A DNA stretch of 64,000 nucleotides, taken from JAAYAO01 sp051133435. GTDB lineage: Bacteria; Actinomycetota; Actinomycetes; Propionibacteriales; Propionibacteriaceae. The stretch lies in NCBI RefSeq assembly GCF_051133435.1, contig NZ_JBPGNY010000001.1, positions 930,001 through 994,000 on the forward strand, in the 5' to 3' direction. The notes under the pieces are model-generated. The model did no database searches. It worked only from the letters and a program-made list of their open reading frames with translations, and was not told the origin of the DNA. Shown in pieces: positions 26,167-34,485 of the stretch (positions within the stretch are counted from its first letter, which is position 1; the number at the start of each line of letters is the position of its first letter). A program made the translations under genes and the position numbers.

Positions 26167-27390
26167 GTGACCATCGTCAGCGACATCGACTTCACCCATC
26201 CCGACACCTTCGTCAACGGCATACCCCACGAGGAACTGGCCGAGTTGCGCCGCAACTCGCCGGTGGTGTGGGTGCCCCAGGAACCCGGCATCGGCGGCTA
26301 CCCCGACGACGGCTACTGGCTGGTGACCACCCACGAACTGGTGCGGGAGGTCTCGCGCAACGGCAAGCTCTGGTCGAGTTGGGAGAACACCGCGATGTCG
26401 CGGCTGCAGGACCACTCCGCCGAGGTGCAGGTGCCGATGCAGCGTGCGCTGTTGCTGAACATGGACGGCCCCGAACATGCCGAGATCCGCCGGATCATTT
26501 CCCGTGGTTTCACCCCGCGTGCGGTGGAGGGGTTGCGCGATGCGCTGCGGGAGCGGGCCCGCGATATCGCTGACCGTGCCCAAGCCGGGGAACAGGGCAA
26601 CTTCGTCGCCGAGGTGGCCAACGAACTGCCGGTACAGGCGATCGCCGACCTGCTCGGGGTGCCGCAGGAAGACCGGATGAAGTTGCTCGACTGGTCGGAC
26701 CGGATGACCGGTGCCGATGAGGGCCACGATCCGGTGGAGGCGATGACCGAGTTGGTCGGCTACTCCTACGGGCTGGCCGCCGAGCGGCAACAGGAGCCCC
26801 AGGACGACATCATCACCAAGCTGGTGGAGGCGAACACCGACGGCCGGCTCACCCCCGAGGAGTTCGGCTACTTCATGATCCTTTTGGTGGTCGCCGGCTC
26901 GGAGACCACCCGCAACTCGATCGGCCTGGGCATGATCGCGATGTTGGAGAACCCCGACCAGTGGGAGAAGTTCAAGGCCGAACGACCCGAAACCGCCGCC
27001 GACGAGATCATCCGCTGGGCTTCCCCGGTGATGTCCTTCCAGCGCACCGCCACCGAGGACACCGTGCTCGGCGGCCAGGAGATCAAGAAGGGTCAGCGGG
27101 TGGTGATGCTGTACGCCTCGGCCAATTTCGACGAGGACGTCTTCGACAACCCCGCCACCTTCGACATCATGCGCAGCCCCAACCCGCACGTGGCCTTCGG
27201 CGGCACCGGCCCGCACTACTGCATCGGCGCCAACCTGGCCCGGCTGCAGGTCGAGCTGATGTTCAACGCGATCGCCGATGTGATGCCCGACATCACCTTG
27301 CTGGGTGATCCGGTACGGGTGCGATCGGGCTGGTTGAACAGCCTCAAATCCTTCGAGGTGAGCTACGGCACGTGCCCGGTTCGGCACTGA
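26167..27390 (+). CDS. Cytochrome P450 (CYP125/124/142-like)
   Basis: 407 aa from GTG 26167 with GAGGAGGA (26155-26162) just upstream; homology also starts here. I-helix AGSETTRN carries the acid-alcohol pair (E-T) for O2 activation, K-helix ExxR is EIIR, and the haem loop FGGTGPHYCIGANLAR places the thiolate Cys at 352. The C-helix HAEIRRIISRGFTPRAV is typical of actinobacterial sterol/fatty-acid omega-hydroxylases such as CYP125, CYP124 and CYP142. It would hydroxylate a lipid with electrons from a ferredoxin, for example the one at 6.9 kb. The gene is followed 13 bases later by an APH-fold kinase. Confidence 0.93.
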   Translation: MTIVSDIDFTHPDTFVNGIPHEELAELRRNSPVVWVPQEPGIGGYPDDGYWLVTTHELVREVSRNGKLWSSWENTAMSRLQDHSAEVQVPMQRALLLNMDGPEHAEIRRIISRGFTPRAVEGLRDALRERARDIADRAQAGEQGNFVAEVANELPVQAIADLLGVPQEDRMKLLDWSDRMTGADEGHDPVEAMTELVGYSYGLAAERQQEPQDDIITKLVEANTDGRLTPEEFGYFMILLVVAGSETTRNSIGLGMIAMLENPDQWEKFKAERPETAADEIIRWASPVMSFQRTATEDTVLGGQEIKKGQRVVMLYASANFDEDVFDNPATFDIMRSPNPHVAFGGTGPHYCIGANLARLQVELMFNAIADVMPDITLLGDPVRVRSGWLNSLKSFEVSYGTCPVRH

Positions 27391-27403
27391 TCGAGGAGTG
27401 GGG

Positions 27404-28531
27404 ATGAGCAACACCGGCCCTCGGTTGGTCACCAGCACCACCCGTTCCGACGTCACCAGTTGGCCCGAACCCCTGGCCGCGTTCATCGCCGAACAGGTCG
27501 GTGGACCGGTGGAACTGACCGAGGTGTCCAGCCCGAGCGGATCGGGCATGTCGGGCATCTCCCTGCTGTTCACCGCCACTTGGGCTGACCCCGATCAGCC
27601 GGAGACCGGCGAGCGGACGTCGCGCCGCCTGGTGGCCCGGGTGATGCCACACCCCGACGACCTGCCCGTGTTCCCGATCTCCGATGTGGAACGTGAGGCG
27701 GCGGTGATGACCGCCGCCCGGGTCGGTACCGGGCTGCCGGTACCGGAGGTGTTCTGGACCGAGCCATCCGGGCAGGTGATCGGCATGCCCTTCATGATCG
27801 TGGAAGCGGTACCGGGCTCGGCACCACCCGACAATCCGCCCTACCTGTTCGGGGGTTGGCTGGCCTCGGCCACCGCCGAGGAGCAACGCCGCCTGGAGAC
27901 CAGCACGGTCGATGTGCTGGCCCGGGTGCACGCCGCGCCGGCACCCGAGGTGCTGCGCCCCGCATTCGGTGACACCCGCAGCGCCCTGCGGGCCCATCTG
28001 GACGAGTCGATCGACTACTACCGGTGGATGCTCGACGGCGGAGAACCGATACCGGTGCTGGAGGACGGCTTCACCTGGTTGGAGGAGAACTTCCCCGACG
28101 ACGACCGGGAACCGGTCTTCCTGTGGGGAGACTCCCGGATCGGCAACATCCTCTACACCGACTTCACCCCCACCGGGGTGCTGGACTGGGAGTACGCCCG
28201 GTACGGGCCGCGGGAGGCCGACCTGGCCTGGCTGATCTGTTTCCATGCGATGTTCCAGGACCTCGCCGAAACCCACGGCCACCCCGGGATGCCGGGGTTC
28301 CTGCAACGGGCCCGGATCGAGGAGGACTATGCCGCGGCTTCGGGGCACACCCCGGCGCACATGGACTTCCACCTGACCTACGCGGCGGTGCGCCACGGCG
28401 TGATCATGAGCCGGATCGCGCGCCGATCGATCCTGCTCGGTGACCGCGAACCGGTCGAGAACCTCGATGAACTGGTGTTGCATCACAAGCTGTTGCGCAA
28501 GCTGCTCGATGGCACCCACCGGTGGGCCTGA
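27404..28531 (+). CDS. APH-family (ACAD10/11-type) phosphotransferase
   Basis: 375 aa from ATG 27404, GAGGAG (27393-27398) 5 bases upstream. Kinase-like fold: glycine-rich loop SSPSGSGMSGISLLF, catalytic WGDSRIGN (Asp243; the usual His before Gly-Asp is Trp), and metal-binding VLDWEYARYGPREADLAW. This APH subgroup is close to the kinase domain of ACAD10/11 and to LvaA of Pseudomonas putida, which phosphorylates 4-hydroxyvaleryl-CoA so that an ACAD-type partner can remove the phosphate. It follows the P450 by 13 bases. A role in phosphorylating the P450 product or its CoA ester is inferred. Confidence 0.85.
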   Translation: MSNTGPRLVTSTTRSDVTSWPEPLAAFIAEQVGGPVELTEVSSPSGSGMSGISLLFTATWADPDQPETGERTSRRLVARVMPHPDDLPVFPISDVEREAAVMTAARVGTGLPVPEVFWTEPSGQVIGMPFMIVEAVPGSAPPDNPPYLFGGWLASATAEEQRRLETSTVDVLARVHAAPAPEVLRPAFGDTRSALRAHLDESIDYYRWMLDGGEPIPVLEDGFTWLEENFPDDDREPVFLWGDSRIGNILYTDFTPTGVLDWEYARYGPREADLAWLICFHAMFQDLAETHGHPGMPGFLQRARIEEDYAAASGHTPAHMDFHLTYAAVRHGVIMSRIARRSILLGDREPVENLDELVLHHKLLRKLLDGTHRWA

Positions 28532-28532
28532 T

Positions 28533-28620
28533 GGATATAAACGCACCCTAGACCGGCCGATAGCCCCGAAAAGTGCCGTGACACCCGGATTCGGATGCGT
28601 TTTCATCCACGCAGCCATCC
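28533..28620. repeat. Palindromic intergenic element, copy B
   Basis: AAACGCA (28539-28545) pairs with TGCGTTT (28596-28602), extended by CC/GG after one mismatch, with a short structured middle and a T-run after the right arm. It lies between the convergent kinase and LLM-oxidoreductase genes, so it may work as a two-way terminator. Sequence and layout match copy A at 26007-26088, with several substitutions inside the arms. Confidence 0.6.
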
Positions 28621-28631
28621 ACGCAACAGAA

Positions 28632-29633
28632 TCAGTCACGCAATGCACTGGCCAGCTCACTGATGCTGTCGATACCGGGGTCGTAGCCGGGGAAGTAGCA
28701 GCACACCCGCTCGGCGAAGGCCCCGAAACGGTGCCGGATCTCGGCGGCACATTCGGCCGGGGTGCCTCGCACGGCCAGCGTTGCCAGCATCTCGTCGGTG
28801 ATCAGCGAGGTCATCGTGGCCACCTCGCCGATCTTCGACAGTCGGTTCAGTTCCGGTTGCAGCTCGGCCCAGCCTTCGACCTCGAGCACCGAACGGTAGG
28901 CCGGTGTGGAGGCGTAGAAGGCGAGCAGGGCTTTCACGCCCCGGTCGGCGGCCTCGCGTTCGGCCGGGGTATTGGCCATCGCCACGATCGCCTGCGGTTC
29001 GATCGGTATCTGCTCCCGCCCGCTGCGGCGCAGACCCTCGGCCACCGCGGGCAGGGTCACCCGGGCCAGGTGGCGGTGGCTGTGGAAGGGCATCACCAGT
29101 AGCCCGTCGGCGACCTCGGCGGCGGTGCGGGTCATCACCGGGCCGAGTGCCCCGAGCCACACCGGCGGGCGTCCGAAGGGATTCGGGCCGGGGTTGAACA
29201 TCGGTGGCATCAGGGTGTGCCTGGTGTGCTCCCCCTCGAAGCGCAGCGGTGCGCCGTGCTGCCAGGACTCCAGAATCGCGATCACGGCCCGGACGATCTC
29301 CTTCATCCGGGCCGCCGGTGCCGACCAGGTCGCGCCGTAGCGCTTCTCGATGTGCACCTTGATCTGCGAGCCCAGGCCGAGCCGGAACCGGCCGCCACTG
29401 AGGCGGTGCAGGTCCCAGGCCGCATGGGCCAGGTGCATCGGTGACCGCGGCATGGCGATCGCCACGTTGGTCATCAGGTCGGTTTCGACCACCTGCGAGG
29501 CGATCGCCAGCGGCAGGAACACATCGTGCGGGCCCTCGAAGGTGAACAGCCCGCCGACGCCGGCCGCCACCAGTTCCCGGGCGCGGCCGGCGGTTTCCCA
29601 CGGCGGGGCGTCGAGTTGAACGTCGAGGTGCAT
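28632..29633 (-). CDS. LLM-class flavin oxidoreductase, probably F420-dependent
   Basis: 333 aa. A single TIM barrel of the luciferase-like family: LDVQLDAPPWETAGRARELV start, HAAWDLHRLSGGRFRLGLGSQ (only LSGGRFRLGLG is needed as the hallmark), PPVWLGALGP and ADGLLVMPF. The match is to the F420-dependent group common in actinobacteria rather than to FMN monooxygenases, by general resemblance. It ends the minus-strand run FMO, beta-lactamase-fold protein, LLM protein, 13 bases after the second. The reaction is likely a hydride transfer on an alcohol, ketone or enone. Confidence 0.85.
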   Translation of the reverse strand: MHLDVQLDAPPWETAGRARELVAAGVGGLFTFEGPHDVFLPLAIASQVVETDLMTNVAIAMPRSPMHLAHAAWDLHRLSGGRFRLGLGSQIKVHIEKRYGATWSAPAARMKEIVRAVIAILESWQHGAPLRFEGEHTRHTLMPPMFNPGPNPFGRPPVWLGALGPVMTRTAAEVADGLLVMPFHSHRHLARVTLPAVAEGLRRSGREQIPIEPQAIVAMANTPAEREAADRGVKALLAFYASTPAYRSVLEVEGWAELQPELNRLSKIGEVATMTSLITDEMLATLAVRGTPAECAAEIRHRFGAFAERVCCYFPGYDPGIDSISELASALRD

Positions 29634-29646
29634 GCCCCGATGGGCC

Positions 29647-30786
29647 TCAGCCGAGCGCTTCCCAGACCGTGCGGACGTAGTCGGTGGTGCGCTGGGCCCC
29701 GACCAGATCGACCGTCATTTTGTTCATCGCGTAGGCCATGGTGACCCGACGATCGATGTCGTTGACCACGATCGCGCCACCCCAGCCCGGCCACCAACTG
29801 GCGTTCTCGGGCAGCCAACCGGGCGCGTCCGGGGCCGACAGCCCCACGCCCAGACCGAAGCGGATCGGCAGGAACAGCACCCGGTCGGGGCCGTGCGCGC
29901 GCTCGGTGTGGATCTCGCGCACCGCCTCCTCGCTGAGCAGCCGGTGGCCGCCGTGGGCGATTCCCTGATGCGACAGCGCCGATTGCAACTGGGCCATCGA
30001 GCGGGCATTACCGTGCCCGTTCACCCCGGCCAGTTCGGCGCGCCGCCACTGTTCGGTGGCGGTGGCCGGCACCCGCATCACCGGGTTGCCGAGCACTCGC
30101 ACCGCCGGATGGTCGGCGCCGAGCTTCGACATGTCGGCGACCCGGCCCTCCGGGGCGATCAGGGTGGCGATCCGCGGTTCCACCTCCGCGGTGGTGCCGA
30201 TGTGGTAATCGGCCCCGATCGGCCCGGCCACCTCGGTGCGGAAGACCTCGGAGAGGGTGCGCCCGGACGCCCGCAGCACCAGTTCACTGAGCAGGTGCCC
30301 GAAGGCGAGCGCGGCGTACCCGGAGCCCTCCCCCGGGGTCCACCAGGGTGCTTGTTCGGCCAGCTTGGCCGAGGCCGCGGGCACGTCGCATACGGCGTCG
30401 ACGTCCATCGGTTCGTCCCAGCCCGGCACTCCGGCGGTGTGTGCCAGGATTTGTTCGACGGTGATCAGTTCCTTGCCGTTGGCGGCGAACTCCGGCCAGT
30501 AGGTGGCGACCGGGGCGCGCAGGTCGAGCACACCCTGGTCGACCAGATGCATCACCACCAGGGTGGCCATCGTCTTGGTGACCGACCAGGTGTGCACGAT
30601 GGTGTCGCGCTCCCAGGCCCGTCCGGATTCGACGTCGGCCACCCCGCCCCACAGGTCGACGACGATCTCACCGTCGCGGATCACACACAGCGAGGCGCCC
30701 ACATCGGTGCCGTCGGCGAGGTTGGCCGCCAATAGGTCGGTGACCGCGCCGAACCCGTCGGCCGCGGTGCCCTGTACCTCGCTCAT
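29647..30786 (-). CDS. Beta-lactamase-fold serine hydrolase (class C/EstB-like esterase)
   Basis: 379 aa, no signal peptide, so cytoplasmic. The S-x-x-K catalytic motif is SVTK (Ser68, Lys71) inside HTWSVTKTM, and the Tyr of the Y-x-N/S motif is in GYAALAFGHLL. The WPGWGGAIVVNDI part near the end replaces the K-T-G box of true beta-lactamases, as in EstB-type esterases. Proteins like this open esters or lactones. It overlaps the FMO gene upstream by 4 bases, a strong sign of coupled translation, so it may hydrolyse the ester made by that enzyme. Confidence 0.87.
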   Translation of the reverse strand: MSEVQGTAADGFGAVTDLLAANLADGTDVGASLCVIRDGEIVVDLWGGVADVESGRAWERDTIVHTWSVTKTMATLVVMHLVDQGVLDLRAPVATYWPEFAANGKELITVEQILAHTAGVPGWDEPMDVDAVCDVPAASAKLAEQAPWWTPGEGSGYAALAFGHLLSELVLRASGRTLSEVFRTEVAGPIGADYHIGTTAEVEPRIATLIAPEGRVADMSKLGADHPAVRVLGNPVMRVPATATEQWRRAELAGVNGHGNARSMAQLQSALSHQGIAHGGHRLLSEEAVREIHTERAHGPDRVLFLPIRFGLGVGLSAPDAPGWLPENASWWPGWGGAIVVNDIDRRVTMAYAMNKMTVDLVGAQRTTDYVRTVWEALG

Positions 30787-32102
30787 GCCGGCACCTTCTC
30801 CTGGGCCCGCTTCCGACCGGCTTCGAGTTCCTTGTTCAGATCCACCACGTAACGACCGTAATCCACCTGAATGGTGTGGCGACGGGCGGAGTAGTACTGG
30901 CCGGTGTGGTCCTTCTCGTCCTCGACGATGATCCGTTCCATCTCGGCCACCTCGGGCAGTTCGTATTCCCCGGTGAGCACCCCGATGAGCAGCTTCGACT
31001 GCTGCTCGGCCAGCGGAATGATCGACGGGGACGCCTGGGCGCAGCCGATGAAGAACAGGTTGTCGATGCCCGGCTTGATCATGCGCTTGAACAGCGGGAA
31101 GGAGTTGTCCTCCCGGGGCAGCAGTTCGGGATCGTCGAAGAACGGGAAGTCCAGGTCGTAGCCGGTGGCGCAGACGATCACATCCACTTCGATCCGGCGG
31201 CCGTCGGTCAGAATCACCGCGTCACCGTCGAGCCTCTCGATCGCGGGCACGACGGTGATGTCGCCCGAACCGGCCCGCTCCAGGAAGTCGACGCTCACCG
31301 ACGGGTGTGCCGCCAAGGGCTCGTGATCGGGATCGGGCAGGCCGTAGTTCGACATCTTGCCGACGGTCTTCTTGATCACCCGACGCGACAGGGCCAGGCC
31401 GAGCTTCTTCGGCATCCACGGCGGACGCATCAGCTTGTCGGCCGGCACCCCGTTGCGGTACTTCGGCAGCACCCAGACCCCGCGACGGGCCGACTGGTAG
31501 AGCTTCTTGGTGATCGAGCGGTGCGACAGTTCCGAACCCAGGTCCATGCCGGAGTTGCCCATCCCGACCACCATCACGGTCTTGCCGCGCATGTCGATCG
31601 GCTCGAAGGGGCTGATGTACTCGTGGGAGTGAATGATCTGCCCGTTGAACTCACCGGGGTACTCGGGCAGGCGCGGCTTCCAGTGGTGCCCGTTGGCCAC
31701 CACCAGATTCTCGTAGGTGCGGGTGGTGCCGTCGCTGAGGGTGAGCTCCCAGCCTTCGGCAACCCGGCGGGCCTTGGTGACCGCGGTGTTGAAGGTGATC
31801 TTGTCGCGCAACCCGAAGTGATCGACGTAGTCGTTGAAGTAGTCGAAGATCAGCGAGTGGTGCGGGAAATGCGGCCAGTCGGCCGGCGCCGGGTAGTCGG
31901 CGAACTCCATCCGGGTGGTGGACGTGTCGATGTGCAGGCTCTCGTAGCACGCCGACATGCCGTTCGGATTCTTGAAGTACCAGTTGCCGCCGACGTTGTC
32001 CGACATCTCGAAGCAGTCGAACGAGATCCCGGCGTCCTGCAGTTTCTTCGCCGTGCTGAATCCGGAGCAACCGGCTCCGATGATTGCGACCGTGGGTGTC
32101 AT
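30783..32102 (-). CDS. Flavin-containing monooxygenase (class B)
   Basis: 439 aa from ATG 32102, with AGGAGG (complement of 32106-32111) 3 bases upstream. FAD-binding GAGCSG near residue 9, FMO fingerprint F-x-G-x-x-x-H-x-x-x-Y (FNGQIIHSHEY), NADPH-binding VGMGNSG, and C-ATGYDLDFPFF in the C-terminal third. The Y in place of W-P separates it from the type I BVMOs of this window; such FMOs oxidise N or S atoms or, in some bacteria, ketones. It heads a minus-strand operon with an esterase and an LLM oxidoreductase, divergent from the sulfatase. Confidence 0.92.
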   Translation of the reverse strand: MTPTVAIIGAGCSGFSTAKKLQDAGISFDCFEMSDNVGGNWYFKNPNGMSACYESLHIDTSTTRMEFADYPAPADWPHFPHHSLIFDYFNDYVDHFGLRDKITFNTAVTKARRVAEGWELTLSDGTTRTYENLVVANGHHWKPRLPEYPGEFNGQIIHSHEYISPFEPIDMRGKTVMVVGMGNSGMDLGSELSHRSITKKLYQSARRGVWVLPKYRNGVPADKLMRPPWMPKKLGLALSRRVIKKTVGKMSNYGLPDPDHEPLAAHPSVSVDFLERAGSGDITVVPAIERLDGDAVILTDGRRIEVDVIVCATGYDLDFPFFDDPELLPREDNSFPLFKRMIKPGIDNLFFIGCAQASPSIIPLAEQQSKLLIGVLTGEYELPEVAEMERIIVEDEKDHTGQYYSARRHTIQVDYGRYVVDLNKELEAGRKRAQEKVPA

Positions 32103-32131
32103 GGTCCTCCTAGAACTTGGTCCCCGACGGA

Positions 32132-32160
32132 ATGGTTCATTCTGACTAACACTATGTCAA
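32132..32160 (-). promoter_or_regulatory. Promoter and inverted repeat upstream of the FMO operon
   Basis: On the minus strand TTGACA (32160-32155) is followed after 17 bases by AACCAT (32137-32132), a good -35 with a weak -10. The -35 is part of an inverted repeat TGAC-N9-GTCA (32143-32159), a size seen for TetR-family operators. The divergent cluster ends with a TetR gene (35244), a candidate regulator. Confidence 0.45.
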
Positions 32161-32169
32161 CCCAGTAGT

Positions 32170-32203
32170 CTCACGGTCCAGGATGGTTGCTGGACAATGT
32201 GAG
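32170..32203. promoter_or_regulatory. Interrupted palindrome in the FMO/sulfatase intergenic region
   Basis: CTCAC (32170-32174), GTCCAG (32176-32181), 8 bases, CTGGAC (32090+100 = 32190-32195), GTGAG (32199-32203): two nested arms with near-perfect symmetry. It lies about 85-115 bases before the likely sulfatase start and may be an operator for the sulfatase-SDR-TetR genes. A smaller CTAG-N8-CTAG repeat follows at about 32213-32228. Confidence 0.45.
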
Positions 32204-32334
32204 CAATCCCTTACTAGACATTTTGCTAGTTACTTGAGTGTTCGTCACCCACCGGACCCAGACACCGACATCAGCCAGGGGGACCCACGTCAGCGGGACC
32301 AGACATCACCAGTTCGCACCAGGATCGGCCCAAC

Positions 32335-34485
32335 GTGGTGCTCGTCCTGCTGGACGATGTGGGGTTCGGGGCGAGCTCGGTGGTCGGCGGCCCGATCCGG
32401 ATGCCAACCGCGGAACGTCTCGCCGAGGCGGGGCTGCTCTACAACCGCTTCCACACCACCGCCATCTGCTCACCGACTCGAGCGAGCCTGCTGACCGGCT
32501 GCGACGCCCATGCCACCGGCGTCGGGACGGTACTGAACGTGGCGAGCAACGAGCCGGGCTATGACGGGGTACTGCGGGACGAAACCGCCACCATCGCTCG
32601 CATCCTCAAGGACGCGGGCTACGCCACCGGGGCCTTCGGCAAATGGCACCTGACACCGGCCTGGGAAACATCGGAGCTGGGGCCCTTCGACCGCTGGCCC
32701 ATCGGCCGGGGCTTCGACACCTTCTACGGGTTCCTCGGCGGGGAATCGGATCACTACGAGCCGAACCTTTATCGCGGGACGACCCCGATCCCACTGCCGG
32801 ACGGGCCGTACCACTTCACCGAGGACATGGTCACCCAGGCGTCCGATTGGATCCGGCTGCAGACCGCCATGAAGCCCGACCAACCCTTCTTCGCCTACCT
32901 CGCGCCGGGGGCGGCACACGCCCCACTGCATGTGGAGGACGCCTGGATCGAGAAGTATCGCGGCGTCTTCGACGAGGGCTGGGACGCGATCCGGCAGAAG
33001 CTGCTGGCGGGCCAGATCGCGGCGGGGGTGGCGCCTGCGGACACCGTGCTGACCGAGCGTCCCGAAGGCCTGCCGGCGTGGGAGAGCCTCTCGCCGGAGG
33101 AGCAGCAGGTGGGTATTCGCCTGATGGAGGCCTATGCCGGGTTCCTGGAGCACTGCGATACCCAACTGGGGCACGTGGTCGACACCCTGGAGGAACTGGG
33201 TCGCCGGGAGAACACGCTGTTCCTGTACGTCGTCGGCGACAACGGCAGTTCGGCCGAGGCCGGTCTGTCCGGCAGCGTGAGCTATTTCGGCGCCATGACC
33301 GGCATTCTCGAAAGCACCGACCAGGCCCTGGACCTGTTGGACGAGGTCGGCTCGAAGCGCACCTATCCCCAGTACCCGGCCGGTTGGGCCTGGGCGATGT
33401 GCTCGCCCTTCCAGTGGGTGAAGACGGTCGCCTCGCACTTCGGCGGAACCCGCAATCCCCTGATCGTGAGCTGGCCACAGGGCATCGCCCAGCGGGGGCT
33501 CCGCAGCCAGTTCGGCCACGTGAACGACATCGTGCCGACCATTCTCGAGGTGACCGGAACCACGGCTCCCGACACGGTCGCAGGAGTCGAACAGCGTCCG
33601 ATGGACGGCACCAGCCTGGCGTACAGCTTCGACGCCCCGGACGCCCCGGAACGGCACACGACCCAGCACTTCGAGGTCTTCGGCCATCGATCGATCTACC
33701 ACGAGGGCTGGATCGCCTCGGCCACCCACGGCGTCGCTCCGTGGTTCGCCGCCCGCAAGTACCAGAAGGCGAGCCCCCTGTCCGACGACATCTGGGAGCT
33801 TTACAACACGCTGGAGGATTTCAGTCAGGCCAAGGACTTGTCGTCCGAACACCCCGACAAACTCGCCGAGCTGCAGGAGCTGTTCGATGCCGAGATCCGG
33901 CGAACCGGCATCCCCGAACCGGTGGACGTGCGCACGAACCGCAAGCCGTTGCCGAACCTGTTGATGGGACGCAATGAGCTGGTCTTCACCGGCCCCGTCA
34001 CGGCGGTTCCGGAGAGCAACGGCCCGGTGCTGTCGGGTAATCACTGGTTGCTCGAGGCGGAGGTGGAGATTCCGGCCGAGGGAGTTCTGTTCAGCATGGG
34101 CAGTCGCCATGCCGGCATCGTCCTGTTCCTGGACGACGCGGGCCGGGCGAACTTCTGTTACCGGGTCTTCGAGGCGAGCCGCGTCGACCTCAGCTCCGAA
34201 CCGTTGACGCGGGGCAGCCACACCCTCGCGGTCAGTTTCGTCGCCGACTCCCCCACCTCGCTCGGCACCGCCGGGGTGGTGCGCCTCAGCGTTGACGGCA
34301 CCGAGGTCGCCGACTCCCGGATCGAGCGCACCCAGAACACCTATTTCTCGTTCGACGAACCCCTGACCGTCGGACGGACCTCGGGCTCCCCGGTGGGCGA
34401 TGCCCACCCGCAGTCCTACCCCTACACCCAACGCATCAAGCGGGTACGCATCGCTTGGGGCCCAGAACAGGAGAACCTACTGTGA
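32335..34485 (+). CDS. Type I arylsulfatase (formylglycine-dependent)
   Basis: 716 aa from GTG 32335, but the conserved RPNVVLVLLDD strand begins before this codon in the same frame. The only sensible upstream start is ACG at 32287 (AGGGGGA at 32277-32283 in front), giving 732 aa; a stop lies at 32227. LLDDVGFG carries calcium-binding Asp residues; C-S-P-T-R at residue 45 (from GTG) is the site turned into formylglycine; GKWH and DNGSS hold further active-site residues. The C-terminal 180 residues form an extra beta-rich domain found in long bacterial arylsulfatases. No signal peptide, so cytoplasmic. It removes sulfate from an organic sulfate ester and overlaps the SDR by 4 bases. Confidence 0.93.
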   Translation: MVLVLLDDVGFGASSVVGGPIRMPTAERLAEAGLLYNRFHTTAICSPTRASLLTGCDAHATGVGTVLNVASNEPGYDGVLRDETATIARILKDAGYATGAFGKWHLTPAWETSELGPFDRWPIGRGFDTFYGFLGGESDHYEPNLYRGTTPIPLPDGPYHFTEDMVTQASDWIRLQTAMKPDQPFFAYLAPGAAHAPLHVEDAWIEKYRGVFDEGWDAIRQKLLAGQIAAGVAPADTVLTERPEGLPAWESLSPEEQQVGIRLMEAYAGFLEHCDTQLGHVVDTLEELGRRENTLFLYVVGDNGSSAEAGLSGSVSYFGAMTGILESTDQALDLLDEVGSKRTYPQYPAGWAWAMCSPFQWVKTVASHFGGTRNPLIVSWPQGIAQRGLRSQFGHVNDIVPTILEVTGTTAPDTVAGVEQRPMDGTSLAYSFDAPDAPERHTTQHFEVFGHRSIYHEGWIASATHGVAPWFAARKYQKASPLSDDIWELYNTLEDFSQAKDLSSEHPDKLAELQELFDAEIRRTGIPEPVDVRTNRKPLPNLLMGRNELVFTGPVTAVPESNGPVLSGNHWLLEAEVEIPAEGVLFSMGSRHAGIVLFLDDAGRANFCYRVFEASRVDLSSEPLTRGSHTLAVSFVADSPTSLGTAGVVRLSVDGTEVADSRIERTQNTYFSFDEPLTVGRTSGSPVGDAHPQSYPYTQRIKRVRIAWGPEQENLL

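Noticed and set aside
27404..28531. Aminoglycoside resistance kinase
   Set aside because: APH fold, but sequence blocks match the ACAD10/11-type subgroup and the gene is coupled to a P450.
29647..30786. Beta-lactamase resistance gene
   Set aside because: SxxK is present but there is no signal peptide and no K-T-G box; the operon context with an FMO fits an esterase.
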